From Flavobacterium sp. UMI-01 (GTDB lineage: Bacteria; Bacteroidota; Bacteroidia; Flavobacteriales; Flavobacteriaceae): a DNA stretch of 64,000 nucleotides. The stretch covers positions 62,001-126,000 of the forward strand of contig NZ_BPLU01000019.1 in assembly GCF_019656315.1 (NCBI RefSeq), read 5' to 3'. The notes beneath the pieces were generated by a model. The model did not search any database. It saw only the letters and a program-made list of their open reading frames with translations, and was not told the origin of the DNA. The position numbers and the translations under genes are program-made. Shown one piece after another: positions 1-9,189 of the stretch; positions within the stretch are counted from its first letter, which is position 1; each line of letters begins with the position of its first letter.

Positions 1-512
1 GCAATTACTTGAACTCCAGCAACCCTTCCAGCAAGTGCTTCTTCAAAAGAACGTACTGGAGCTTTTTGCAAATCAACTACATTTACAGATGATACTGACC
101 CTGCCAAATCCATTTTTTTGGTTGTCCCGTACCCTGTTTGAATCACCACCTCATTAAGATTTGTAGATTCTTCTTCCAAAGTCACGTTAATAGACGTTTT
201 ATTTCCAACTGTAACTTCTTTGGTTACAAAACCAACAAATGAAAATTGCAACACCGAATTATTATCCGCTTTTATACTGTACTTTCCGTCCATTGAAGTA
301 GCGGCATATTTGGTTGTTTTTTTCACCTTTACCCCTGCACCAGGAATAGGCTGACCTGTATTGTCCACCACAATCCCTGTTATTGTCTTTTCCTGTGCTA
401 CTGCATTATTGATATTAAAAAACACCAACATAAAAAGAACAATCAATTTGTAATATCGAGAAGCAACCTGCACTTCCTCATTACTCGTTTTATATCTTTT
501 GTTTATAATCAT
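1..512 (-). CDS. SusC/RagA-family TonB-linked outer-membrane receptor, N-terminal part
   Basis: The gene starts at the ATG at 512 and runs off the left edge of the window, so only about 170 residues are visible. The product begins with a signal peptide (hydrophobic stretch LIVLFMLVFF, then a VAQE cleavage region). A carboxypeptidase-regulatory-like domain follows (GIVVDNTGQPIPGAGV, then YSIK and FSFVGF), and then the start of the TonB plug domain (EVVIQTGYG, ALAGRVAGVQV). SusC proteins import oligosaccharides or other large ligands across the outer membrane together with a SusD lipoprotein. The start codon lies only 11 bases after the stop of the fasciclin lipoprotein gene, so the two are very probably cotranscribed. 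The SusD partner, if present, would lie outside the window. The family call is secure; the substrate is not shown by this fragment. Confidence 0.93.
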   Translation of the reverse strand, partial: MIINKRYKTSNEEVQVASRYYKLIVLFMLVFFNINNAVAQEKTITGIVVDNTGQPIPGAGVKVKKTTKYAATSMDGKYSIKADNNSVLQFSFVGFVTKEVTVGNKTSINVTLEEESTNLNEVVIQTGYGTTKKMDLAGSVSSVNVVDLQKAPVRSFEEALAGRVAGVQVI

Positions 513-523
513 CTCCATTTATG

Positions 524-1957
524 CTATTTAATAACTTGGTTAATAATATTTAAAACACCATTCTTTCTGATCTCATTTCTAGTCGAAATAGTTCCAGGCG
601 CTGTATTGAGTGGTCCTTTAGCTGTGTAGAGTGTCGTATTGTCAAATTCTACATCAGTTCCGCCTATACTTAAAAGATTAAACGTTCCTACTGGATATGA
701 ATTAGAATAAAATGACCCTTCAAAAAAGTGTTTGCTCAAAAGCTGTATTAAAATACTTGGACTAGCTGTATTAACCACATCAATTGTTTCATATCCTTCA
801 TCTCTAAAAGCTTGATTGCTTGGTGCAAAAATGGTATAGTCACTTGTTCCAGATAGCATTCCGCTAAAGTCAACTCCTCCAGTACTAGCTCTATCTACTG
901 CTGCCACGAAAAAAGTTAAGTTACTATTTGCTCTAGCTGCATCTGAAAGGGTTAACGAAGAAGGAAGAGCAAAAACAGCACCTACACCATTCACAAAACC
1001 ATTCGTAGCCATCGCATTAGCCAAACTACGTGTCACCGCACCACCATTCACCACTGTATTATAACCCGCAATAGCATTAGGTGCATTATATGTAAAGGTC
1101 TTACTGATGGTAAGCCTTGAACTATTTAATGATAAAGAAATAAAAGGTAATTTGTATGTAAAATAAGCATTATTAATAATGTGGTTACCTACTAATTCAT
1201 CTGCGACCGTTTGAGGAGGCGTATTATTTATTGAAGTAGTCGAATTATATTTTCCCCCCATAAACTCAGCAAAAGCTGCATTTACAGGTGCAAAAACAGT
1301 AAATTGACTCGAAGAAGCTAGCTCAGCAGCATAATTTCTAGAACCTAAACTCGCTCTATTGATGGCAGCAAGAAATAGAGAATAATTAGAATTCTCCGCT
1401 AGGATATTCATAATGTTTTTGTTCGTTTTTGGAACCAATACTTTATTAATGGTTTGAACATTCCCATTTGTACCGTTCACATCTCTAGATAAAATATCAG
1501 CACCATTAGCAAAAAATACAGAAATCTCCCCCGTTCTTATTAAAATTTTTATTCTATCCAACGTGATTTCGTTCCCATCAAGCGCTGTAACTGTTACTTC
1601 TCCAGCAATAGGTTTGACCAATATCTTATTCTCAATAATATGATATTTCAATATTTTTTCCAATACAACTGGATCAGCTGTTTTAACAGATAACAAATTA
1701 GGAAAACCTGCATCTATAAAAGCTTGATTAATAGGAGCAAAAATTGTAAAATCACGCTCGTTACTTTCAAAAAAACTTCGCATACCCGCTCTGTCAATCG
1801 CAGCACTTAGATAACTATAGTTACCTGTATCATCCTTCAAAATCCTATAAACACTTACAGAACTTGGAGTTTCACGTTTGTCCTCATCACACCCCAGAAG
1901 CAATAAGGAAACCACAAAACATATTAGCTGTGGAATTTTTAATTTAAGTTTAAACAT
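524..1957 (-). CDS. Fasciclin (FAS1) repeat lipoprotein
   Basis: This 477-residue protein has a lipoprotein signal (LLLLGC, lipidated Cys23) followed by a short acidic linker. Three FAS1 domains follow, at about residues 35-175, 180-330 and 340-477. Each shows the family hallmark in which a serine- or alanine-rich segment leads into TIFAP or TVFAP and then N-x-AF (FTIFAPINQAF, FTVFAPVNAAF, YTIFAPSNQAF). FAS1 domains are known as adhesion or ligand-binding modules; the exact role in Bacteroidota surface systems is not established. The gene precedes susC by 11 bases on the same strand, so the product is probably a surface-exposed partner of that transporter. A good promoter lies upstream at 2321-2349. 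The family is certain and the function is inferred from context. Confidence 0.9.
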   Translation of the reverse strand: MFKLKLKIPQLICFVVSLLLLGCDEDKRETPSSVSVYRILKDDTGNYSYLSAAIDRAGMRSFFESNERDFTIFAPINQAFIDAGFPNLLSVKTADPVVLEKILKYHIIENKILVKPIAGEVTVTALDGNEITLDRIKILIRTGEISVFFANGADILSRDVNGTNGNVQTINKVLVPKTNKNIMNILAENSNYSLFLAAINRASLGSRNYAAELASSSQFTVFAPVNAAFAEFMGGKYNSTTSINNTPPQTVADELVGNHIINNAYFTYKLPFISLSLNSSRLTISKTFTYNAPNAIAGYNTVVNGGAVTRSLANAMATNGFVNGVGAVFALPSSLTLSDAARANSNLTFFVAAVDRASTGGVDFSGMLSGTSDYTIFAPSNQAFRDEGYETIDVVNTASPSILIQLLSKHFFEGSFYSNSYPVGTFNLLSIGGTDVEFDNTTLYTAKGPLNTAPGTISTRNEIRKNGVLNIINQVIK

Positions 1958-2320
1958 ACTGATAGATAATAAAATTAAATGTTGATAATTGATTAGTTTC
2001 TACAGAAAAGCCTCCGTTTGTCATGCTGCTCAAATTCAAAGTACGAATCAAACCTACTTTTGTGTTTAAGCAACTGTTCCTTATCCTACTAAGGATAATC
2101 GGCAACATCGCGTTTTGTGAAAATAATGTTTCTTTCATGTTCATAAATATTGGTTAATTAATAGCGCTTCTCTATCGTTATAGTAAAACAGGTAATGCAC
2201 TTTTTTTTCAGCAGAATTATAAATTAATAAAAAGCTTACATTTTTTAATAGACTTCATTACAACAATCCAACCTGAGTACAAATTAAAAACTGTTAAATA
2301 ATGTTAATAATATACAAATA

Positions 2321-2349
2321 CAAACATAAATAAGAAGTAGAAAAAGCAA
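2321..2349 (-). promoter_or_regulatory. Promoter of the fasciclin-susC transcript
   Basis: On the minus strand a TATGTTTG element (2328-2321) matches the Bacteroidota -7 consensus TAnnTTTG. A TTG (2349-2347) lies 18 bases upstream of it, at the -33 position. Transcription would start near 2315, giving a leader of about 350 bases before the lipoprotein ATG. The leader holds a 7-bp hairpin (TTATCCT, 4-base loop, AGGATAA; 2081-2098). Confidence 0.6.
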
Positions 2350-2861
2350 TATAAATCATCGCTCATATAGAATAAATTATTGCTCATTTACGCCTAAAAA
2401 CCTTAAAAACAGGGCTAATATTCAATTTCCAACTAAAAACAGCATCAGTTTAGAATTGGTTCTCTTAATTTTTCAATATTCCCTTTTTTACACGCCAATC
2501 ACAACTCTCCAAAAAAGATGTTAATTAAAGTTAAGGATATAATAAGCAAAAAAACAATAGTCCAAAGAGCAGCCTTTCAAAATGATTTTTAAAACTAATG
2601 GTCGTTTTACAAACTTTTGGAAATGCTCAAAAAAATAATCCTTTTTACTTATTGTTTTAAAAACAGAACGATTGATGCAGAAAACCTTTGGAACATGAAA
2701 TCCTTAGTATCGGTTGGCAGACTTAAAGTCATCAAGAAGAGAATGTAATTAAACCACAGATTCGCTAATTTTTTTAAGATTAATAATTATCCGTGGACAA
2801 TTTCAGAAGCTAAAGCGATAAAACTAAAAGCAACTCGTTTTTAACACTGTTGAAAATCAAT

Positions 2862-2903
2862 AAAAAACCCTAACCATACAAAAGTCATTTGTACCGTTAG
2901 GGT
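2862..2903 (-). terminator. Rho-independent terminator of the hybrid two-component gene
   Basis: Arms ACCCTAAC (2867-2874) and GTTAGGGT (2896-2903) pair perfectly. An inner ACAAA/TTTGT stem lies between them. On the minus strand the hairpin is followed by a run of T. It lies about 110 bases beyond the stop codon of the regulator. Confidence 0.65.
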
Positions 2904-3016
2904 GTTATTCTCTAGACGAATCTCGTTTGCTTCTTCAAAAAAACAGCAGGTTTTAAAACCTAAATCATTCTAAGAATAAAGCAAGAAAATCGCTTTTATA
3001 TTACAATATGTAATGG

Positions 3017-6000
3017 TTAACTATTTTCTCTTTTATTTTCGTTTTCTTCTATAAATTGACTCGGAGTGACTTCAAACAATTCTCGGAATGTTTTACTAAA
3101 ATAAGCTGTCGAATTAAATCCTGTCATGTGGGTTACTTCCTTGATGGAGTAATTTTTCTTCAACAACAAATCAGCAGCATAACGCAAACGTATCGTTCTG
3201 ATAAAGTTACTTGGATTACCCCCTGTAAGGGAATTAATTTTTCTATAAAATTGTGACCTACCAATTCCCATCTCACTCAACAATTGCTCTTGTTTGAAAT
3301 CGATATCACTAATGTTTTCAATAATGATTCGTGTGGCTTTATCCAAAAAGGCCTTATCTAAGTTATTAGTCGTTACATCGCCCGCTGGTAAAACACCCCC
3401 TATTTCAGAGAAGCGCTTTTGCAATCTTTGTTTTGCTTCGAGTAAATTATTAATTCTAGCCTTTAATACACTTGTCACAAATGGTTTCGAAATATAACCA
3501 TCGGCGCCGTTTTCATATCCTTCTATCCTATCTTCCTCTAAACTTCTGGCCGTTAACAAGATTACTGGAATATGCGATGTTTCTATATCCGTTTTAATCT
3601 GGCGACACATTTCAAAACCATCCATTTTTGGCATCATGACATCACTTACAATGATATCTGGAAAATGTTTTTTAGTCATTTCTAAACCAGCTACACCATT
3701 AACCGCTTGTTTGACAATATATTCACCTTTTAAATCATTGGCCAAATGGGTGCGTAACTCCTTATTGTCTTCGACAATGAGAATTACGGGTACTTTTTCA
3801 GAATTCAATTCAGTAGGAGCGTCAGTTGCAGTGTTTAAATCATTTTCATTAGAAATAATCATGTCATAATTCACTGCTTCTCTAGAGTTTATCAAAAATT
3901 CATTTTTAATATTCTCTACCTTTTGTGATTTTGATTTTACATCCAATGGCAAACGAACCACAAATTTAGCACCTTTACGGCGTTTACTTTCTACGAAAAT
4001 CTCGCCACCGTGCAATTCCACCAGGGCTTTGGTAAAGTTAAGTCCGATTCCTGTTCCTGATTTAGTAACATCTAAATTATAAAAACGAGAAAAAATGTGT
4101 TTGCGTTGTTCTTTATTCAATCCTACCCCATTATCCTTAACCACAATTTCAATAAAATCAACAACCTCTTGTGTTTTAAAGAAATAGAATTTAGACTTGG
4201 TAGATTGCGCTTTTATTTTGTTAATCGTAACGGATATTTCTCCACCATTTTGAGTAAACTTAATCGCATTAGAAAGCAAGTTGGTAATAATCTTTTCAAC
4301 TTTATCAAAGTCAAAAAGACATTTGATACTCTCTGAGCCACTCGTGAAGGTATATTGAATGTCTTTTTTAGACGCTAAGTCTTTGAATAAAGAAAAAATA
4401 TCATATCCAAATTTGACTATATCACCTTTTTCTAATTGAATTGGCGACATTCCCACATCCATCTTTCGGTAATCTAATAATTGATTTACAAGATGCAAAA
4501 GACGTCTGGCACTACGCTGTATGGAAACAGCGGAGGCTTTTACCACTTCGGGATCGTTAGTACTATTTAGTATTTTATCAACTGGATTCAAAATTAGGGT
4601 CAAAGGTGTTCTAAACTCATGAGAAACATTTACAAAGAATTGAAACTTCATTTGATCCAATTCGTGTTTTTGATTCTCCTGTACTTTTGATGTATAGTAC
4701 TGCATCACAAACCATAACGCATAACTTCCTAACGCAAAATAAATCAAATAAGCCCACCAGGTTCTCCATAATGGGGGTAAAATTTTAATATCTACAAATG
4801 CCGTTTGAGCTGTTTCCCACTGTCCGTTAGTGGTTGCTTTCACTTCAAAAGTATAATTACCCGACTTAAGATTGGAAAGATTCACAGCTCTATTTGTTCC
4901 TACATTGATAAAATCTTCATCAAGTCCCTTCATTCTATAAGCATAATGTACCTGATCAGGGTTATCAAAATAAAGGGCTACAAATTCCAGTGAAATATAA
5001 TTTTCATTGTAATTCAGCACCAATTCTTTGATTTCCGAAATGCTTTTGTTCAAAAGCACTCTTCCATTGATGGAATCCCCTTGATACACCACCTTATTAT
5101 TTAACTTGAACTTGGTAATCTGCGGACGCAGTGCTAGAGATTTTGCTATTTTAATATCATTGGGTTGAAAAATATTAAAACCGTTAATCCCTCCTACAAT
5201 AATACGCCCATTACGGGTTTTAGCAATTGATTTACTTTGAAACTCTGTCCCTTGTAATCCATCATGAGCATTAAAATTCATGATTTGATTGGTCTTAGGA
5301 TTTAAAAAAGACAATCCTCCTTTGGTAGTAACCCAAATATTATAATTATTGTCTTCTTTAATACCAACCACAAGGTTATTAGGTAGTCCGTTTTCTGAAG
5401 AATATGATTTCTTTAAGTTTAATTTGGAATCTAATTTATACAAGCCATTATCTGAACCAACCCAAATGTTATTTTGATGATCTTCAGTCACATAATTGAC
5501 CCCTCCCCCTTCTATTCCGTTTCCTTTTACTTGAACAAAATCGATGTCTTTGGGAATCCCTTTTATTTTGTTTAAGTCAACAATATTTAATCCTAATGAA
5601 GTACCTATGAACAAACGGTTTTTACTATCAATAAAGGTACAAATAACAGAATTACTTGCTAAACTATTCTCCTTACCATTGACACTTCTAAAATTTGTAA
5701 ACTGCTTGCTTTCTGGGTGATACAAACTCAATCCTTCCGTTCTCAAACCAAACCATATTCGTCTTTGCGAATCTTCTACGCCTGTCCATACTGAACTTTG
5801 CCCGATTGAATTTGGATTTTGATTGTTGTGCAAAAAGGTTTCAAAAGAATTGCTATCTGGATTAAATTTGCATACTCCTCCATCTAATGTACATACCCAG
5901 ATATGACCATCACGACTTTCAAAAGTATATAATATTTTATTCGAACTAAGTCCGCCTGGCCTACTGACAATATGTTTAAAGGATTTTGTTTTCTCATCAA

Positions 6001-7210
6001 AAAGATTCAGTCCTCCATTATAAGCACTAATCCAAATTCTTCCTTTTGAATCTTGTAAAACGGATTGAACTGTTTTTTGGTTGAGCCCATTAGAATCATT
6101 GGGTTGGTAATAATAATGTCCAAATGAATAACTGGAAGGGTCCAATTTACTCACCCCTTTATCATAACTCCCTATCCAATAAATACCTTTACGATCTTCA
6201 AAAATTTTACTCGGTTTGTTATTAGGCAAGGAGAACGGGTCCAAAAAGTCGTTTACAATATGCCTTTGTAAGGTAGCACTCCCATTTTTCTTTTGAAATA
6301 AAAACAATCCGGAAACATCAGTAGATACCCAAAACAACCCTTTTTTATCTTGATAAATATCAAAAATTGCAGTGCTGCTTCCTACGACCGAAATATGACT
6401 AAATGTATTTGTCTTTCTGTTCCATAAAATTAAATTAGAAAGATCGTTTCCTATCCAAAAATCACCATCTTTATCAACATAGAGTCTTTTTGGCAAATGA
6501 TTGAGTTCATACGCCTTCGTTTTTTTTATATAAACTCTTTCAAAATTATCCTTTGTGCTATTGTATTTATTAAGATAATCGCCATTGGTAGCTACCCACA
6601 CATCACCATTCTTGTCTTTTACGATAACATTAACCGAGTTATTGTCAATGGATTTTCTATTGGTTTGGCTATTTACATAATAGGAAAATTTATAATTCTG
6701 AACATTACTGGTATAATCACTCAACCCTATTTTGATTGCGCCATTATTGGTAGCAACCCACAATAAATTATTTATTTTATCATACCAAAGATCATTTATG
6801 ATTTTTTGTGTCGTACTAGAAGGTGTCTGTGGATAAATGTTTTGAGGATACAAATTAATTCGGGTAAACTTATTGGTCTTTTTATTAAATAAGTTCAGTC
6901 CGTTATTCGTTCCTATCCACAAGTTTCCTTCATTATCTTCTTCGATAGCATTGACCCTATTGTTACTTATCGATTTTGAATCATTTAAGACAGTGCGGTA
7001 AATTTCAAATTCGTATCCGTTGTATTTGTTTAGTCCATCGATTGTTCCAAACCATAAAAAACCTTCCCTGTCTTGGAATATTTCGGTACAAGTACTACTA
7101 GAAAGCCCATTAAAAGTATCTAAATTCTCAAACTTTAAATTATTAAACTGCCCAAAAAGTAAATGGGTCATTAAACAAAAAAAGTAAATTATATAACTTC
7201 TAAAATTCAT
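3017..7210 (-). CDS. Hybrid two-component system regulator (HTCS), one-component sensor kinase and AraC-type activator
   Basis: This 1397-residue protein has the full HTCS layout. A signal peptide (1-21) is followed by a periplasmic two-propeller sensor built of repeated FWIG/LWVGT/GLN blades (about 25-720), a Y_Y_Y domain (about 740-810) and one membrane span (about 816-838). The histidine kinase comes next (His864 in NVSHEFRTP), with an ATPase domain (NLLSNAIKF, DNGVGL, GTGIGL). The receiver domain has phosphoacceptor Asp1190 in SDVMMPKMDG, and an AraC-type helix-turn-helix lies at about 1313-1390. Such proteins bind a specific oligosaccharide in the periplasm and activate the matching polysaccharide-utilisation genes. 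The gene lies upstream of the fasciclin-susC pair and next to pentose and hexuronate genes, so a xylan-type ligand is plausible. All signature residues look intact. Confidence 0.95.
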   Translation of the reverse strand: MNFRSYIIYFFCLMTHLLFGQFNNLKFENLDTFNGLSSSTCTEIFQDREGFLWFGTIDGLNKYNGYEFEIYRTVLNDSKSISNNRVNAIEEDNEGNLWIGTNNGLNLFNKKTNKFTRINLYPQNIYPQTPSSTTQKIINDLWYDKINNLLWVATNNGAIKIGLSDYTSNVQNYKFSYYVNSQTNRKSIDNNSVNVIVKDKNGDVWVATNGDYLNKYNSTKDNFERVYIKKTKAYELNHLPKRLYVDKDGDFWIGNDLSNLILWNRKTNTFSHISVVGSSTAIFDIYQDKKGLFWVSTDVSGLFLFQKKNGSATLQRHIVNDFLDPFSLPNNKPSKIFEDRKGIYWIGSYDKGVSKLDPSSYSFGHYYYQPNDSNGLNQKTVQSVLQDSKGRIWISAYNGGLNLFDEKTKSFKHIVSRPGGLSSNKILYTFESRDGHIWVCTLDGGVCKFNPDSNSFETFLHNNQNPNSIGQSSVWTGVEDSQRRIWFGLRTEGLSLYHPESKQFTNFRSVNGKENSLASNSVICTFIDSKNRLFIGTSLGLNIVDLNKIKGIPKDIDFVQVKGNGIEGGGVNYVTEDHQNNIWVGSDNGLYKLDSKLNLKKSYSSENGLPNNLVVGIKEDNNYNIWVTTKGGLSFLNPKTNQIMNFNAHDGLQGTEFQSKSIAKTRNGRIIVGGINGFNIFQPNDIKIAKSLALRPQITKFKLNNKVVYQGDSINGRVLLNKSISEIKELVLNYNENYISLEFVALYFDNPDQVHYAYRMKGLDEDFINVGTNRAVNLSNLKSGNYTFEVKATTNGQWETAQTAFVDIKILPPLWRTWWAYLIYFALGSYALWFVMQYYTSKVQENQKHELDQMKFQFFVNVSHEFRTPLTLILNPVDKILNSTNDPEVVKASAVSIQRSARRLLHLVNQLLDYRKMDVGMSPIQLEKGDIVKFGYDIFSLFKDLASKKDIQYTFTSGSESIKCLFDFDKVEKIITNLLSNAIKFTQNGGEISVTINKIKAQSTKSKFYFFKTQEVVDFIEIVVKDNGVGLNKEQRKHIFSRFYNLDVTKSGTGIGLNFTKALVELHGGEIFVESKRRKGAKFVVRLPLDVKSKSQKVENIKNEFLINSREAVNYDMIISNENDLNTATDAPTELNSEKVPVILIVEDNKELRTHLANDLKGEYIVKQAVNGVAGLEMTKKHFPDIIVSDVMMPKMDGFEMCRQIKTDIETSHIPVILLTARSLEEDRIEGYENGADGYISKPFVTSVLKARINNLLEAKQRLQKRFSEIGGVLPAGDVTTNNLDKAFLDKATRIIIENISDIDFKQEQLLSEMGIGRSQFYRKINSLTGGNPSNFIRTIRLRYAADLLLKKNYSIKEVTHMTGFNSTAYFSKTFRELFEVTPSQFIEENENKRENS

Positions 7211-7349
7211 TCCTGTGTTGTCTTTAGATTGATTTAAACAATAATGAGTTGCAAAATTGATTTAAAAATTAAATAAATCTCTATTGCAACTCATAATCTT
7301 CAAAAATAACAAAATTACTTGTCAATTAGCTATTAGTACTTCACTAAAA

Positions 7350-8321
7350 TTACAAATAGATTTCAAGTATTTCAGCTTGGTCAGCAACTAATTCAATTGC
7401 ATTAACAGTAGCAGGCAACAATATTGTTTCTCCGTTTTGCAAACTGTACTTTTCTTCTTTGTATTGTATTTCAAGCGTACCACTTACACACATATAAATC
7501 ACAAAAGAATCTGTGTTCGTGTAATCTTTGGATACAGTTCCTTCAATCTTAATAAAATTGGTTTTAAAATAAGGCGAATGCACTAATGTGTTGGTCCTAT
7601 TAGCATCGGTATCATAAGCCGTTTTAAAATTCTCGTGATAGGTAAAATCAATCGCATCTAATGCCAATTCTGTATGCAATTCACGTTCTTTTCCTGTCGC
7701 TGCATCTACACGGTTGTAGTCATAAATTCTATAAGTTACATCCGAAGTTTGCTGAATTTCTGCCAATAACACCCCAGCACCAATAGCATGAATACGTCCC
7801 GTAGGAATATAAAACGTATCCCCTTTACTTACTTTTTCATGATGCATCACTTCTAAAATCGTATTGTCATTCAAATGTTGCTGGTAAGCCTCTTTATCAA
7901 TTTCTGTTTCAAAACCTACAATAAGTTCCGCGTCCTCATCAGCCTGCATCACGTACCACATTTCATTTTTACCAAATGAATTATGACGTTCCTTAGCCAA
8001 TTCATTACTAGGATGCACTTGAATTGACAATGGCGTTTTAGCATCAATAAACTTAATCAACAAAGGAAATTCTTCGCCAAAAGTTGCATACACTGAACCT
8101 CCAATAAATTCACTTTTATAGGCTTGAATAAGCTCTTTTAACGTTTTTCCCTGAAGTGGTCCCTCTAGTACTTGCGTTTCATCTCCTTTCACATCTGATA
8201 TTTCCCAAGATTCTCCAATGCTTTCCTCATTGTAATCTTTATTAAGATAGGTCTTTAATTTATTTCCTCCCCAAAGACGGTATTTGTAAAGTGGCTTAAA
8301 TTTAATAGGATATAATTCCAT
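7350..8321 (-). CDS. manA: Type I mannose-6-phosphate isomerase (class I phosphomannose isomerase)
   Basis: The 323-residue product is a cupin-fold zinc enzyme that interconverts mannose 6-phosphate and fructose 6-phosphate. The zinc-site motifs are present: SIQVHPS, GKNEMWY and GRIHAIGAG. The start PIKFKPLYKYRLWGG is typical of the short bacterial type I form of about 320 residues. It is transcribed away from the YhcH-family gene across a 412-base region full of palindromes, and towards the hybrid regulator gene. Its presence among pentose and hexuronate genes suggests mannose or a mannose-containing hemicellulose is also handled here, but it may simply serve sugar-nucleotide synthesis. Confidence 0.92.
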   Translation of the reverse strand: MELYPIKFKPLYKYRLWGGNKLKTYLNKDYNEESIGESWEISDVKGDETQVLEGPLQGKTLKELIQAYKSEFIGGSVYATFGEEFPLLIKFIDAKTPLSIQVHPSNELAKERHNSFGKNEMWYVMQADEDAELIVGFETEIDKEAYQQHLNDNTILEVMHHEKVSKGDTFYIPTGRIHAIGAGVLLAEIQQTSDVTYRIYDYNRVDAATGKERELHTELALDAIDFTYHENFKTAYDTDANRTNTLVHSPYFKTNFIKIEGTVSKDYTNTDSFVIYMCVSGTLEIQYKEEKYSLQNGETILLPATVNAIELVADQAEILEIYL

Positions 8322-8733
8322 GCTGTAATTGTTTTTATTTTAAATAATTAAATACTTTTCAAATGTAATTTATTATGGTTTCAAAACCATCGATTGCGGT
8401 AAAAATCTTCACACCTTCCTCATTTTAACTCAAAACATTTCCTAACAACCATCATTATAATTATAGGGCAGTTTTTTGTAAGTTACAAATATAATCAAAA
8501 CCTAAATACAATCGATTGTATTTGCGTTTAATTATTCCCCATTTGCTGTTATAATTCTATACCACTTCCAAGATATTGTTAGGATTGAAGCAATGCGCAA
8601 TCATTTTCAAAAAAAGCTGAATTCAAAACAAATTTTTATAACTATTTTAGCTACCGCATCGTTGCATTTTAGTACTTTTTATGAAAATGCTCTTTTTTAA
8701 AACAAACTATAACAACATAAACTAACAATTCTT
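8322..8733. promoter_or_regulatory. Divergent control region between manA and the yhcH-SDR pair, with three palindromes
   Basis: This intergenic region carries three perfect inverted repeats. ATGGTTT-CA-AAACCAT lies at 8375-8390, TTTGTAA-G-TTACAAA at 8475-8489, and the 20-bp palindrome AAATACAATCGATTGTATTT at 8504-8523. Minus-strand -7 boxes TACATTTG (8367-8360) and TATATTTG (8493-8486) could serve manA, though neither has a TTG at ideal spacing. The CGAT-centred palindrome has the form of a LacI-type operator. The binding proteins are not known. Confidence 0.5.
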
Positions 8734-9183
8734 ATGATAATAGACAGCTTACAAAATGCCGCTAAATATTATTCTTTACACCCACAATTCAAAGTCGCCT
8801 TTGAATACATTGCCCAAAACGACATCACTCAATTACCTGACGGAATGACAACTTTATCCGATGGATTACGAGTTATTGTCAATACAGGCGAAGGCAACCC
8901 CAAGGAAGATGCTTTGAAATTTTTTGAATGCCATGATTTACACATTGACATCCAAGTATGTGTGCAAGGTATTGAAACTTACGCATGGAAACCTAGAGAA
9001 AAATGCAACCAACCCAATGGCGAGTACAACACTGAAAAAGATGTTCGCTTTTGGTTTGATAAACCTGATACTTTTTTTGAATTAACCCACAATCAATTTG
9101 CCATTTTATATCCAGAGGATTGTCATGCGTCAATGATGGGGCAAGGTGAGATCAAAAAACTTATTTTTAAAGTTAAAATCTAA
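8734..9183 (+). CDS. YhcH/YjgK/YiaL (DUF386) family protein, probable sugar-anomer or -acid enzyme
   Basis: This 149-residue protein matches the DUF386 beta-sandwich family. Typical elements are HDLHIDIQVCVQG, an ETYAW segment and the C-terminal FAILYPEDCHASMM block, which supplies the conserved metal-ligand type His and Glu/Asp residues. Members occur with sialic-acid, hexuronate and pentose genes, and some are proposed to be sugar anomerases. The gene is followed after 6 bases by a short-chain dehydrogenase gene, so the pair is probably one transcript. The family is clear; the reaction is not. Confidence 0.85.
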   Translation: MIIDSLQNAAKYYSLHPQFKVAFEYIAQNDITQLPDGMTTLSDGLRVIVNTGEGNPKEDALKFFECHDLHIDIQVCVQGIETYAWKPREKCNQPNGEYNTEKDVRFWFDKPDTFFELTHNQFAILYPEDCHASMMGQGEIKKLIFKVKI

Positions 9184-9189
9184 AAAGAC

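Larger units (their letters stand above)
2145..3016. other. Intergenic region between the fasciclin gene and the hybrid regulator
   Basis: This stretch has no convincing gene. It contains the fasciclin-susC promoter (2321-2349). A fragment at about 2752-2820 resembles the 'accacagattcg' type dispersed repeat of flavobacteria. The transcription terminator of the upstream regulator gene lies at 2862-2903. The rest is AT-rich sequence in which I see no structure. Confidence 0.5.

Noticed and set aside
1950..2144. A 64-codon frame upstream of the fasciclin gene
   Set aside because: Its composition is not protein-like and it has no recognisable family. It overlaps the next start and contains the leader hairpin. 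At most it might be a leader peptide.
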